Assembly (NCBI GenBank): GCA_965653565.1
Contig: CBFHAI010000050.1
Location: 1 to 32,868, forward strand
DNA: 32,868 bases
Source of the DNA: JALCLA01 sp965653565
GTDB taxonomy: Bacteria > Pseudomonadota > Gammaproteobacteria > Xanthomonadales > Xanthomonadaceae
Direction: 5' to 3'
Shown: piece after piece, positions 17,328 through 25,984 of the stretch
Layout: the number at the start of each line of letters is the position of its first letter
How positions within the stretch are numbered: the stretch's first letter is position 1
Notes under the pieces: generated by a model
The model's database searches: none
What the model was told of the DNA's origin: nothing
The model's input: only the letters and a program-made list of their open reading frames with translations
Translations under genes and position numbers: made by a program

Positions 17328-17458
17328 GCGGGACGCGAAGGACGCAAAGACAAGAGAAAGGACGCAAAGGAAGCGAGCGGAGCGGGGAGCCAATATTTGT
17401 TTTTCCTCTTGCTTCCTTTGCGTTCCTTTCTTTTTCCTTTGCGTCCTTCGCGTCCCGC
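17328..17458. repeat. Long inverted repeat (GGACGCAAAG-type) between coaE and metK
   Basis: The outer arms, 17328-17349 and 17437-17458, are perfect 22-bp reverse complements (GCGGGACGCGAAGG... and ...CCTTCGCGTCCCGC). Inner arms 17357-17374 and 17411-17429 pair with one extra T. The left half repeats GGACGCAAAG twice. The loop is about 36 nt and AT-rich (CAATATTTG). It could fold into one very long hairpin and may act as a two-way terminator or be a small dispersed palindromic element. Confidence 0.9.
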
Positions 17459-17532
17459 TCTTAACACTGCGACAGTCCTCTATCGAACACCCGGGTTTAA
17501 CGCGGCTTGATGCATACTTCCCGGGCTGCGTG

Positions 17533-17538
17533 TATGAT
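17533..17538 (+). promoter_or_regulatory. Possible -10 box of the metK promoter
   Basis: TATGAT lies 49 bp before the metK start. The nearest -35-like hexamer, TTGATG at 17507-17512, is 20 bp away, longer than ideal, so only the -10 is offered. No SAM riboswitch fold is evident in the leader. Confidence 0.4.
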
Positions 17539-17587
17539 GCGCGCCCTTCTCTAATCCTTTCATCCGAATCAAAGGATATATGCCCCG

Positions 17588-18784
<1,197 letters not shown>

Positions 18785-18788
18785 GACG

Positions 18789-18848
18789 GATTCGACGCGG
18801 TTCGCCGCGTCCGAATCGAGCGAACGGGCCGCCTGGTGCGGCCCGTTT
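18789..18848 (+). terminator. Hairpins after metK, probable terminator
   Basis: Two stems follow metK. The first pairs GATTCG...CGCGG with CCGCG...CGAATC around a TTCG loop (about 18789-18817). The second, AACGGGCCGC (18823-18832) with GCGGCCCGTT (18838-18847), has a 5-nt loop and only a weak T tail. It separates metK from the converging - strand gene. Confidence 0.7.
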
Positions 18849-18891
18849 GCATTTGCGGCCGTCGGTTTCCGGCGCCGAAGAAATCGCCGGC

Positions 18892-20211
18892 TCAGTCCTC
18901 GAAACCATCCGAAAACAGGCGCGGATCGAGCGGATTGCGCACATAGAAAATATCGGCGGCGCCATTGCCGTCGTTGTCGACCAGGCTGTTGCCCTGCGAG
19001 GTGAACACGATGCCCGAGCCATCGCCGGTGAGTTTGGGTTGCAGCGAATTGCCAAGCGCCGGCCCGCCTTGCGCATCGATGCTGACCAGCGCGATCACGG
19101 CGTCCACCAGATCGACGACGTAGACATCGCTGCCGCCGTTGGCGTCGTCGAGCGTCAACTGATCGGTCGAGCTGAAAACCAGGAAGCGACCATCGGCCGA
19201 CAGGTGCGGATCGCGCGTGCTGCCTTCGCGCGGCGGCGTGCCGGCGACGTTGCCGCTGGCGAGCACGGTCAGATCGAGCGACGGCACGCGCACGAACACG
19301 GCTTCCGGCACGTCCGGATCGCTGCCGGTGAAATTCTGCGTGCGGCTGGTGAAAGCCAGGATGCTGCCGTCGAAATTCAGCGTCGAGCGCTCGCTGTCGC
19401 CGTCGGTCTGCAAGCCGCCGGCACCGACACTCACGCGTTGCGCCACGCCGGTGGCGACTGGCGCGATGAACACATCGCGTTTGCCGTTGCCGTCGGCGCC
19501 CACCAGATTCGGCGCGTCGGACGCGAACGACACGCTCAGCCCGTCGCCGGAAATCTGCGCGTATTCGCTGATGCCGTTCGCTTCGGCGCCGGCGAGGCCG
19601 ACGCTGACGCGGCGCGTCGTGCCCGCGGCGAGATCGCGCACGAACACATCGCGCCAGAACAGCGTATCGCCCGCCACCAGATCGGTGGACAAAGAATCGA
19701 ACGCCACGCGGCTGCCGGCCAGATCGATCGACGCGTTTTCGCAGTCGTTGGTCGGGGCGCCGTCCGACGCCCGGCGATTGACGATCGTGAGCGTGTTCGC
19801 GACGAGATCGCGCAGGTAACACGTCTTGTACAGCGCGCCGCTGGCGAGGTTATCGGCGAAGGATTCGAACACGATGCGCGTGCCGTCGCCGGAAATCGCC
19901 GGCAGCACGCTCTCGGCATCGCCTTCGATACCGGCGGGCGTCTGGCTCAGGCGGATCGTCGTATCGAGCCGGCGATCGCGCAGGAAGACGTCACGACTGC
20001 CGTTGCCATCGGCCGCCACCAGCGTGTCGGCCGAACTTTCGAAAACGACATAGCGGCCATCGTACGAAACCGCCGGATTGCGGCTTTCCCCGTTGGCTGG
20101 CACCGCGCCGGTGGAAACGCTGAGCAGCTCGACGGCCTGCGTTGCCGGTGCGCACAGCGTCGCGACCGGACACAGCAGCAAGGCGGGGATGAGGCGGGGT
20201 CTACGGGACAT
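18892..20211 (-). CDS. Secreted TolB/PD40-like beta-propeller protein
   Basis: 439 aa. A signal peptide with cleavage near ATQA/VELL (residue 26) is followed by about six to seven blades carrying PD40-type phrases (PAVSYDGRYVVFES, PAISGDGTRIVFES, PHLSADGRFLVFSS). Each blade also repeats an Asp/Asn/Gly loop before DVF, for example ADGNGSRDVFLRD and DNDGNGAADIF, which may bind calcium. The tail LFSDGFED resembles the end of the S8 protease in this window. GGAG sits 7 nt before the ATG. Function unknown; a cell-surface or extracellular structural role is likely. It lies 201 bp downstream of the kinase gene on the same strand, so a link to that system is possible but not shown. Confidence 0.8.
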   Translation of the reverse strand: MSRRPRLIPALLLCPVATLCAPATQAVELLSVSTGAVPANGESRNPAVSYDGRYVVFESSADTLVAADGNGSRDVFLRDRRLDTTIRLSQTPAGIEGDAESVLPAISGDGTRIVFESFADNLASGALYKTCYLRDLVANTLTIVNRRASDGAPTNDCENASIDLAGSRVAFDSLSTDLVAGDTLFWRDVFVRDLAAGTTRRVSVGLAGAEANGISEYAQISGDGLSVSFASDAPNLVGADGNGKRDVFIAPVATGVAQRVSVGAGGLQTDGDSERSTLNFDGSILAFTSRTQNFTGSDPDVPEAVFVRVPSLDLTVLASGNVAGTPPREGSTRDPHLSADGRFLVFSSTDQLTLDDANGGSDVYVVDLVDAVIALVSIDAQGGPALGNSLQPKLTGDGSGIVFTSQGNSLVDNDGNGAADIFYVRNPLDPRLFSDGFED

Positions 20212-20330
20212 GGCAGCGCTCCGGGTGAGGAAATCCTTCGCGCTCCCATACGCAGTGCGGAGGCGAAAACCTCAACGGGCAGCGAATCTCTCTGCGATCT
20301 GGCAAGCAAACTGAGGATCGCCCCACTTCT

Positions 20331-20351
20331 CCTTCTCCCCCCGGGAGAAGG
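20331..20351. repeat. Short perfect inverted repeat between kinase and propeller genes
   Basis: CCTTCTCCC (20331-20339), three C, GGGAGAAGG (20343-20351). This style of CT/GA-rich palindrome is common between genes in high-GC gammaproteobacteria. In the 201-bp gap nothing else is evident except a likely ribosome site near 20220. It might end the kinase transcript, but there is no T tract. Confidence 0.75.
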
Positions 20352-20412
20352 CCGGAAGGAGGGTTCGGCTTCGCGGAACGCCCCGATCAGCTTGCGTAGA
20401 ACGTCAATTCGA

Positions 20413-23169
20413 TCAGCGCAGCAAATCCGCCAGCCGCTCGGCTTCCCGCCGATGCACTTCCCCAGGCAACAAAGCCTCGCGCAACACCGGCAGCGCCAGT
20501 TCGAGCTGCTCGCGCGCAGGCGACCTCTCGCCCTGCTGCTGCAGGATGCCCGCCAACTCGGCACGCGCGATCGCCACATCCACCGGCAACACGCCGGCCG
20601 CTTCGAGCTGCGCCAGCGCCGCGCGCTGTTCGCGCTCGGCTTCGACCAACTTGTCACTCAAGCGCAGGAACTCGGCCTGCGCACGCCTCATGTGCGCAAA
20701 CACCGGATGCGCCTCGGGCACGATCGCGGCGAAACGCCGTCGTGCTTCATCGAGCAGCGGCAGGCCGCGCGTGACATCGTGCGAGCGGCGCGCCAGCAGC
20801 ACCCGTTGCCAGGTCGTCATTGCGTATTCGAATGCGTCCTCGCCATCCAGCGCCAGTGCGCGCGATTGCAGATGCAGCAGCGCCTCGCGCGCCTGCGCGT
20901 GGTCGCCCGCCAGCACCAGCGTGCGTGCGCGATTGCGCTCGATGCTGCGGCGGGTGGCGTCGTCCGGCGCAATGGCGACGCGATCGAGCGTGGCCAGCGC
21001 CTGGTCGAACAAGCGCAGCGCCTGCGCATAATCGCCGGCGTTCTCATGCACGCTGGCGATATTGCCGAGCGCGATGGCATCGTCGGCGCTGCCGGCCTGC
21101 GCCTGCCGCGTCATCTGTTGCGAGCGCTGCATCAGGTCGACCGCTTCGCGATAGCGCCCGAGCTGATTGAGCACGAGCCCCAAGCCGTTGAGCAATAGCG
21201 CCATGCGCGAGCCACCGTCGCCGACGGCGCGCTGTTGCAACACGATGGCTTCGCGCAGCACCGTTTCGGCTTCGGCGTAGCGACCGGCCTGTTCGAGTGC
21301 CTGCGCCTTCGCGCGCAGCAGCGGCACGCGTTCGGGCGAGCCCTCGGGAACACGGCCGTCAGCGAACCGCAAACCCTCTTCGGCCAGCTGCAACGGACGC
21401 TCGGCCTCGCCGCGCTCGACCAGCATGTTGCCGAGCACTTGATACAGATTCGTCACCACATCGACCGGTGGATCGGGCAGCGTCGCGGCCAGCGCCAGCC
21501 CGGCGTTCCATTCGCGTTCGGCGGCGGCGTAGTCGCCGCTGCGATAGTGCGCATAGCCGAGTTGATCGAGCGTGCGCAGGCGTTCGGTGGCATCGTCGGG
21601 TGCAAATTCCTGGCGCAGATTTTCCGCTCGTCGCGCCGCAGCGAGTGCATCGGCACCGCGCTCGAGCGCCCCCAGTGCGGTCGAATGATCATCGTGGTCG
21701 GCAGCCAGCGCCAGCGCTACGATGCGCTGCGTCGCGCGCACGTCGCGCAGCCCGGCGTCGAACAATTGTTCGGCGATGCGCGGCTCGCCGAGCGACAGAT
21801 ACAAATGGCCGAGCATGCGTTCGACCGGCTGGCGCAGTTCGGGCCGATCCTGCAATTGCCGATCGAGGCCGCTGCGCGCGCGATCGAGCAGATCGCGCAC
21901 GCTGACATGCGTGCTGAGCGCATTCTGCGGCGCGGCCGCTTCGAATGCGCCGGCGAGAAACCCCAGGGCGGCACGCGCATTGCCCGCTTCGCGTTCGGCG
22001 GCGATGCGCGAGCGCTCCGCCGCGGCCTCCGCGACCAACGCCCGATTGCGTTCGCTGTTCAATTGCCACATGAAGGCGGCGATGCCGGCCAGCGCCAGCG
22101 ACACCAGCGCGACGGCCAGCCGGTGCCGGCGCACGAATTTCCGGGCCCGATAAAACGGCGTGTCGGGCGCCGCATGCACCGGCCGTCCGGCGCGCCAGCG
22201 CGCGAGATCGGCGCGCAGCGCTTCGACCGTCGGATAGCGCTGCGCCGCTTCGTCGGATGCCGCTTTCTCGATGATGCCGCGCAGTTCCGCATCGATCGCC
22301 AGCGACGGAAAATCCACCGGCGCGCTCGACACACCGCGCTCGCGTTCGCCGCTCAGCAACTCGCGCAATACGATCGCCAGGCCGTACACATCGGTGGCGG
22401 TCGTGACGATGTCGCCGCTGCGCTGCTCGGGGCTGGCGTAGCCCGGCGTCCATACGCGCGTCGAGGTCTGGCGCGGATCGGACGCCGCACTCAGGTCGAC
22501 CAGTTTGGCGACGCCGAAATCGAGCAGCTTGGGCTCGCCATCGTCGCGCACCAGCACGTTGCCGGGTTTCAGGTCGCGATGGATCACTAGGCGTTCGTGC
22601 GCGTGCTGTACGGCGGCGGCGATCTTGTCGAACAAGGCCAGCCGCGCGCGCAGATCGGGCTTTTTCGCCACGATATGTTCGAGCAGCGGCAAGCCGTCGA
22701 CGAATTCCATCACGACGAAAGGTTGGCCGTCGCCGCTCTCGCCGCCATCGAGCAGATGCGCGATGTTCGGATGATCGAGTTGCGCCAGGATCTGGCGTTC
22801 CTGCCGCAGGCGGCGCATGCCGTCGGCGGTCGGAAAACCGCGGATCAGTTTGATCGCGACGCGTTGTTCGAACTGCCCGTCGGCGCGCTCGGCGAGCAGC
22901 ACCGAGCCCATGCCGCCGGCACCGAGTTCGCGCAACACGCGGTATGTGCCCAGTCGCGCGCCGCCGGATAGCGGAGCCGCCAGTGCCTGGGCGCCGGCAG
23001 CCACCGCGTGCGCGAGCGGGTCGATCGCCTGCGCGTCGGCCGCCAGCAGGCGTTCGAGCCGCGCGCGCATTTGCGCATCGCATTCCTGCAGCGCCGCTTC
23101 GCGTTGGCGGGGCGGCAATGCGACGAGGCGCTCGAAGATTTCCGCCAGCCGGGCGTGCGCGTCGCTCAT
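20413..23169 (-). CDS. Membrane Ser/Thr protein kinase (PknS/PknT-like) with periplasmic TPR region
   Basis: 918 aa. The ATG overlaps the sigma factor stop by 4 bp (ATGA), proving the pair is co-translated; the longer frame upstream is the sigma gene read out of frame. Kinase domain (about 74-330): Gly loop GAGGMG (83-88), VAIK with K107, HRDLKPGN (197-204), DFG (217-219) and TPGYASPEQ (241-249), all residues for activity present. A single membrane helix (351-370) follows, then about 540 residues of helical repeats, TPR-like, with coiled-coil character just after the membrane; these should face the periplasm and sense a signal. Predicted to phosphorylate the adjacent sigma factor. Similar pairs (EcfK-PknS, EcfP-PknT) control type VI secretion or polymyxin response in other genera. 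Confidence 0.9.
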   Translation of the reverse strand: MSDAHARLAEIFERLVALPPRQREAALQECDAQMRARLERLLAADAQAIDPLAHAVAAGAQALAAPLSGGARLGTYRVLRELGAGGMGSVLLAERADGQFEQRVAIKLIRGFPTADGMRRLRQERQILAQLDHPNIAHLLDGGESGDGQPFVVMEFVDGLPLLEHIVAKKPDLRARLALFDKIAAAVQHAHERLVIHRDLKPGNVLVRDDGEPKLLDFGVAKLVDLSAASDPRQTSTRVWTPGYASPEQRSGDIVTTATDVYGLAIVLRELLSGERERGVSSAPVDFPSLAIDAELRGIIEKAASDEAAQRYPTVEALRADLARWRAGRPVHAAPDTPFYRARKFVRRHRLAVALVSLALAGIAAFMWQLNSERNRALVAEAAAERSRIAAEREAGNARAALGFLAGAFEAAAPQNALSTHVSVRDLLDRARSGLDRQLQDRPELRQPVERMLGHLYLSLGEPRIAEQLFDAGLRDVRATQRIVALALAADHDDHSTALGALERGADALAAARRAENLRQEFAPDDATERLRTLDQLGYAHYRSGDYAAAEREWNAGLALAATLPDPPVDVVTNLYQVLGNMLVERGEAERPLQLAEEGLRFADGRVPEGSPERVPLLRAKAQALEQAGRYAEAETVLREAIVLQQRAVGDGGSRMALLLNGLGLVLNQLGRYREAVDLMQRSQQMTRQAQAGSADDAIALGNIASVHENAGDYAQALRLFDQALATLDRVAIAPDDATRRSIERNRARTLVLAGDHAQAREALLHLQSRALALDGEDAFEYAMTTWQRVLLARRSHDVTRGLPLLDEARRRFAAIVPEAHPVFAHMRRAQAEFLRLSDKLVEAEREQRAALAQLEAAGVLPVDVAIARAELAGILQQQGERSPAREQLELALPVLREALLPGEVHRREAERLADLLR

Positions 23170-23738
23170 GCGCTCAGCGCGTCCTTCAGCCAGGCGCGCG
23201 CGAAACGCAGATCGCGATCGATCGTGCCGACCGACAGTTCGAGCGCCGCGGCGATTTCCTCGCGCGCGAAGCCGCCGAAGTAGGTCATCTCGACGATGCG
23301 CGCCTGGCGCGCGTCGTTCGCACCGAGTTCCGACAACGCATCGTCGACACGCACCAGATCCTCGTCCCGATCGACCCCGCCGATGCCTTCGATCTGGCTC
23401 AACGAAACCGCCTCGGCCCCGGCGCCGCGCTTGTCGCTCAAGCGCCGGCGCGCACGGTCCACCAACACCTGGCGCGTGGCTTGCGCCACCACGTGGAAGA
23501 AATGCCGCCGATCGACCCAACTGGCCTGTGCACCGAGCAGCCGCAGCAGTGCCTCGTGGGCCAGTTCGGTGGGCGTCAAGGTGGCGCCGCCCTGGCGCTG
23601 CAGCGATTGCGCCGCGATCGCGCAGACGCGGTCGTAGACCAGCACCATCAGGCGTTCGCAGGCGTCCGCATCGCCCTCCTGCCAGCGGCGCAGCAGGGCG
23701 GTGACGTCGCTGGGCGGCGCGGCGGGCTGGTCGGGCAT
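23166..23738 (-). CDS. ECF sigma factor, ECF43-like, partner of the adjacent kinase
   Basis: 190 aa. Region 2 (about 10-100) reads LTPTELAHEALLRLL (54-68) where ordinary ECF factors have an acidic DAEDLVQE-type helix; this Thr-rich, acid-poor stretch (T53, T55, T57) is the feature of kinase-activated ECF43 factors, in which phosphorylation of one Thr supplies the missing charge. Region 4 (about 130-188) has EMTYFGGFAREEIAAALELSVGTIDRDLRFARAWL, a clear helix-turn-helix. No anti-sigma gene is near; the Ser/Thr kinase follows with a 4-bp overlap. Group assignment is by pattern and gene context. Confidence 0.88.
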   Translation of the reverse strand: MPDQPAAPPSDVTALLRRWQEGDADACERLMVLVYDRVCAIAAQSLQRQGGATLTPTELAHEALLRLLGAQASWVDRRHFFHVVAQATRQVLVDRARRRLSDKRGAGAEAVSLSQIEGIGGVDRDEDLVRVDDALSELGANDARQARIVEMTYFGGFAREEIAAALELSVGTIDRDLRFARAWLKDALSA

Positions 23739-23787
23739 GGCGTGAGTTTAGCTTGCGTGGGTGGCTTGGGCGGCGCTGTCGCGCTCG

Positions 23788-23874
23788 CCGGGGAATCGGG
23801 AATTAGGAATCGGGAGAAGGTCAAAAGCGCCGGCTGCGCTCTTTTCCCGGTTCCCGACTCCCGATTCCCGCCGG
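23788..23874. repeat. GGGAATC-heptamer palindromic element, copy 1
   Basis: The left arm has GGGAATCGGGAATTAGGAATCGGG-type heptamers, an inner hairpin (AAAGCGC ... GCGCTCTTT) forms the tip, and the right arm returns as CCCGACTCCCGATTCCCG. The whole is a long imperfect hairpin of about 87 bp. A second copy of the same design starts near 32772. It lies between the sigma factor start and the ahcY promoter. Confidence 0.85.
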
Positions 23875-23920
23875 CGCGAAACGCAACCAGCCAGTTCATG
23901 CACCCCGTCAGCCGGAAAGC

Positions 23921-23926
23921 TATAAT
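23921..23926 (+). promoter_or_regulatory. -10 box of the ahcY promoter
   Basis: A perfect TATAAT, 18 bp upstream of the SAH riboswitch. A weak -35-like TTCATG at 23895-23900 is 20 bp away. Transcription would start near 23933, just ahead of the riboswitch, which supports this assignment. Confidence 0.7.
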
Positions 23927-23944
23927 CCCGCCCGCACAACCCTC

Positions 23945-24034
23945 CCGCCGAGGGGCGCTGCAAACGTCATGCGGTCCTGCCGCACGAGCCCGCACCCTTC
24001 ATGTGGGCTCTGGAATGACGAACAGGCTCGGCGG
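23945..24034 (+). promoter_or_regulatory. S-adenosylhomocysteine (SAH) riboswitch
   Basis: The leader of ahcY carries the conserved SAH-riboswitch core: GCCGAGGGGCGCTGCAA near the 5' end and CAGGCTCGGC near the 3' end. P1 pairs CCGCCGAG (23945-23952) with CTCGGCGG (24027-24034); an inner helix pairs CGTCAT (23965-23970) with ATGACG (24015-24020), and variable hairpins lie between. In beta- and gammaproteobacteria this RNA turns on ahcY when toxic SAH builds up. The ~100 nt between it and the ribosome site contain further hairpin potential (the expression platform). Confidence 0.92.
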
Positions 24035-24138
24035 TCGAGTTCCTCCAACTGCGCTCGAACCCTGCGAGTCCTGCCGTACAACCGCACTCCTTGTGCGATT
24101 CGTCCGGCAAGCGACTCTCTCAATCATTGGAGCAACAC

Positions 24139-25560
24139 ATGAACGCCGTGAAGAATCTCAAGCCCGACTACAAGGTCGCCGATCTGTCGCTCGCCGACTG
24201 GGGCCGCAAGGAAATCGATATCGCCGAGCAGGAAATGCCGGGCCTGATGTCGATCCGCAAGAAATATTCGTCGGCCCAGCCGCTCAAGGGCGTGCGCGTG
24301 ACGGGCTCGCTGCACATGACGATACAGACCGCCGTGCTGATCGAAACCCTCAAGGACATCGGCGCCGACGTGCGCTGGGCCTCGTGCAACATCTTCTCCA
24401 CGCAGGATCACGCCGCCGCCGCGATCGCCGCCACCGGCACGCCGGTGTTCGCGTGGAAAGGCGAGACGCTCGAAGAGTATTGGGATTGCACGCTCGACGC
24501 GGTCACCTTCCCCGGCGGTAAGGGTCCGGAGTTGGTGGTCGACGACGGCGGCGACGTCACGCTGCTGATCCACAAGGGCTACGAACTGGAGAAGGGTTCG
24601 AACTGGGTCGATACGCCGTCGTCGTCGCACGAAGAGCAGATCATCAAGAACCTGCTCAAGCGCGTCGCCAAGGAACGTCCCGGTTTCTGGACCAACGTGG
24701 TCAAGGATTGGAAGGGCGTGTCGGAAGAAACCACCACCGGCGTGCACCGCCTGTATCAGCTCGCCGAAGCCGGCTCGCTGCTGGTGCCGGCGATCAACGT
24801 CAACGACTCGGTCACCAAGTCGAAGTTCGACAACCTCTACGGCTGCCGCGAATCGCTGGCCGACGGCCTCAAGCGCGCGATGGACGTGATGCTGGCGGGC
24901 AAGTGCGCGGTCGTCTGCGGTTACGGCGACGTCGGCAAGGGCTCGGCGCATTCGCTGCGCGCTTACGGCGCACGCGTCGTGGTCACCGAGATCGACCCGA
25001 TCAATGCCTTGCAGGCCGCGATGGAAGGCTTCGAAGTCAACACGATCGAATCGACCCTCGGCCGCGGCGACATCTACGTCACCACGACCGGCAACAAGGA
25101 CGTGATCACGCTCGAGCACATGCAGCAGATGAAGGACCAGGCCATCGTCTGCAACATCGGCCACTTCGACAACGAGATCCAGGTCGACAAGCTGTATGCA
25201 TCGAACGCGGTGCGCCTGAACATCAAGCCGCAGGTCGACAAATACACTTTCCCGAAAGGTAATTCGATCTTCCTGCTGGCCGAAGGCCGCCTGGTGAATC
25301 TGGGCTGCGCCACCGGCCATCCGAGCTTCGTGATGTCGAACTCGTTCTCGAACCAGACGCTGGCGCAGATCGAGCTTTGGGCCAACAAGGAAAAGTACGA
25401 GCCGAAGGTTTATATCCTTCCGAAGAAACTCGACGAAGAAGTGGCGCGCCTGCATCTGGAAAAGATCGGCGTGAAACTCACCACGCTGACGGCCGACCAG
25501 GCCGCGTATCTCGGCGTGGCGGTGGAAGGTCCGTACAAGCCGGATCATTACCGCTACTGA
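24139..25560 (+). CDS. ahcY: Adenosylhomocysteinase (S-adenosyl-L-homocysteine hydrolase)
   Basis: 473 aa, the usual length for the bacterial long form. It splits SAH into adenosine and homocysteine, relieving product inhibition of methyltransferases, with bound NAD. Seen: the NAD-binding GYGDVGKG (261-268) followed by VVVTEIDP, the NLYGCRESL and CATGHPSFVMSNSF blocks, and the C-terminal KPDHYRY that completes the NAD site of the neighbouring subunit. ATG 24139 is preceded by GGAG at 24129-24132; an upstream in-frame start at 24091 lies in the riboswitch leader and is rejected. Controlled by the SAH riboswitch. Confidence 0.98.
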   Translation: MNAVKNLKPDYKVADLSLADWGRKEIDIAEQEMPGLMSIRKKYSSAQPLKGVRVTGSLHMTIQTAVLIETLKDIGADVRWASCNIFSTQDHAAAAIAATGTPVFAWKGETLEEYWDCTLDAVTFPGGKGPELVVDDGGDVTLLIHKGYELEKGSNWVDTPSSSHEEQIIKNLLKRVAKERPGFWTNVVKDWKGVSEETTTGVHRLYQLAEAGSLLVPAINVNDSVTKSKFDNLYGCRESLADGLKRAMDVMLAGKCAVVCGYGDVGKGSAHSLRAYGARVVVTEIDPINALQAAMEGFEVNTIESTLGRGDIYVTTTGNKDVITLEHMQQMKDQAIVCNIGHFDNEIQVDKLYASNAVRLNIKPQVDKYTFPKGNSIFLLAEGRLVNLGCATGHPSFVMSNSFSNQTLAQIELWANKEKYEPKVYILPKKLDEEVARLHLEKIGVKLTTLTADQAAYLGVAVEGPYKPDHYRY

Positions 25561-25591
25561 TCGACTTTAGTTTTTTTAGTTTTTTGCGGAC

Positions 25592-25622
25592 AAAAAACGG
25601 GCGCTTCGGCGCCCGTTTTTTT
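25592..25622 (+). terminator. Rho-independent terminator after ahcY
   Basis: AAAAAACGGGCGC (25592-25604), TTCG loop, GCGCCCGTTTTTT (25609-25621), seven T in all. The A-run on the other side would let it work in both directions. Confidence 0.96.
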
Positions 25623-25984
25623 GCGCCTCAACTTTTCGGAACTGCGTTTCGAAAGAACTATCGTCGCGAGTTCGCTGCACAGCGGAAATTGATCAACGCC
25701 AGCCGCGTCAGACAACTTCGCACAATGTTCTGATCATCTCGCGAACCTAACGCCGTCGACACGTGGACGTTCGCCGCCACTTCGCACTACATCGATCGCG
25801 CCGTCGCAATCCGCGTATCGCCGCCGCTTCAACATAACCGTCCGTCGGCGAGACACGGTATCTCGCGCGAGTACGACAAAGTGTCGGACAGCGGGGCCTT
25901 TCTTCATCGCACACGTCCATTTTTCCCTTCCGCTGCGAATGCCTCTTTCAGTTCCGGCAATCGGCGAAGGAGCCCGCAACGGGC
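25623..25984. other. Gene-free gap between ahcY terminator and the S8 protease gene
   Basis: About 360 bp with no convincing ORF on either strand; a - strand frame at 25734-25979 has no motif or ribosome site. The bases look less GC-biased than neighbouring genes. A possible ribosome site AAGGAG lies at 25967-25972, 12 nt before the next ATG. No clear promoter was found. Confidence 0.6.

Noticed and set aside
17461..17587. SAM riboswitch before metK
   Set aside because: The leader is too short and shows none of the conserved cores; only a -10-like box and two CCCGGG palindromes are seen.
23170..23520. Longer N-terminus for the Ser/Thr kinase
   Set aside because: This part is the sigma factor gene in another frame; the ATGA overlap fixes the start at 23169.
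24124..25548. 474-aa frame antisense to ahcY
   Set aside because: Shadow of the codon pattern of a conserved gene; histidine/arginine/valine-rich with no domain.
25734..25979. 81-aa ORF on the - strand in the ahcY-protease gap
   Set aside because: No ribosome site, no motif, arginine-rich; likely chance.
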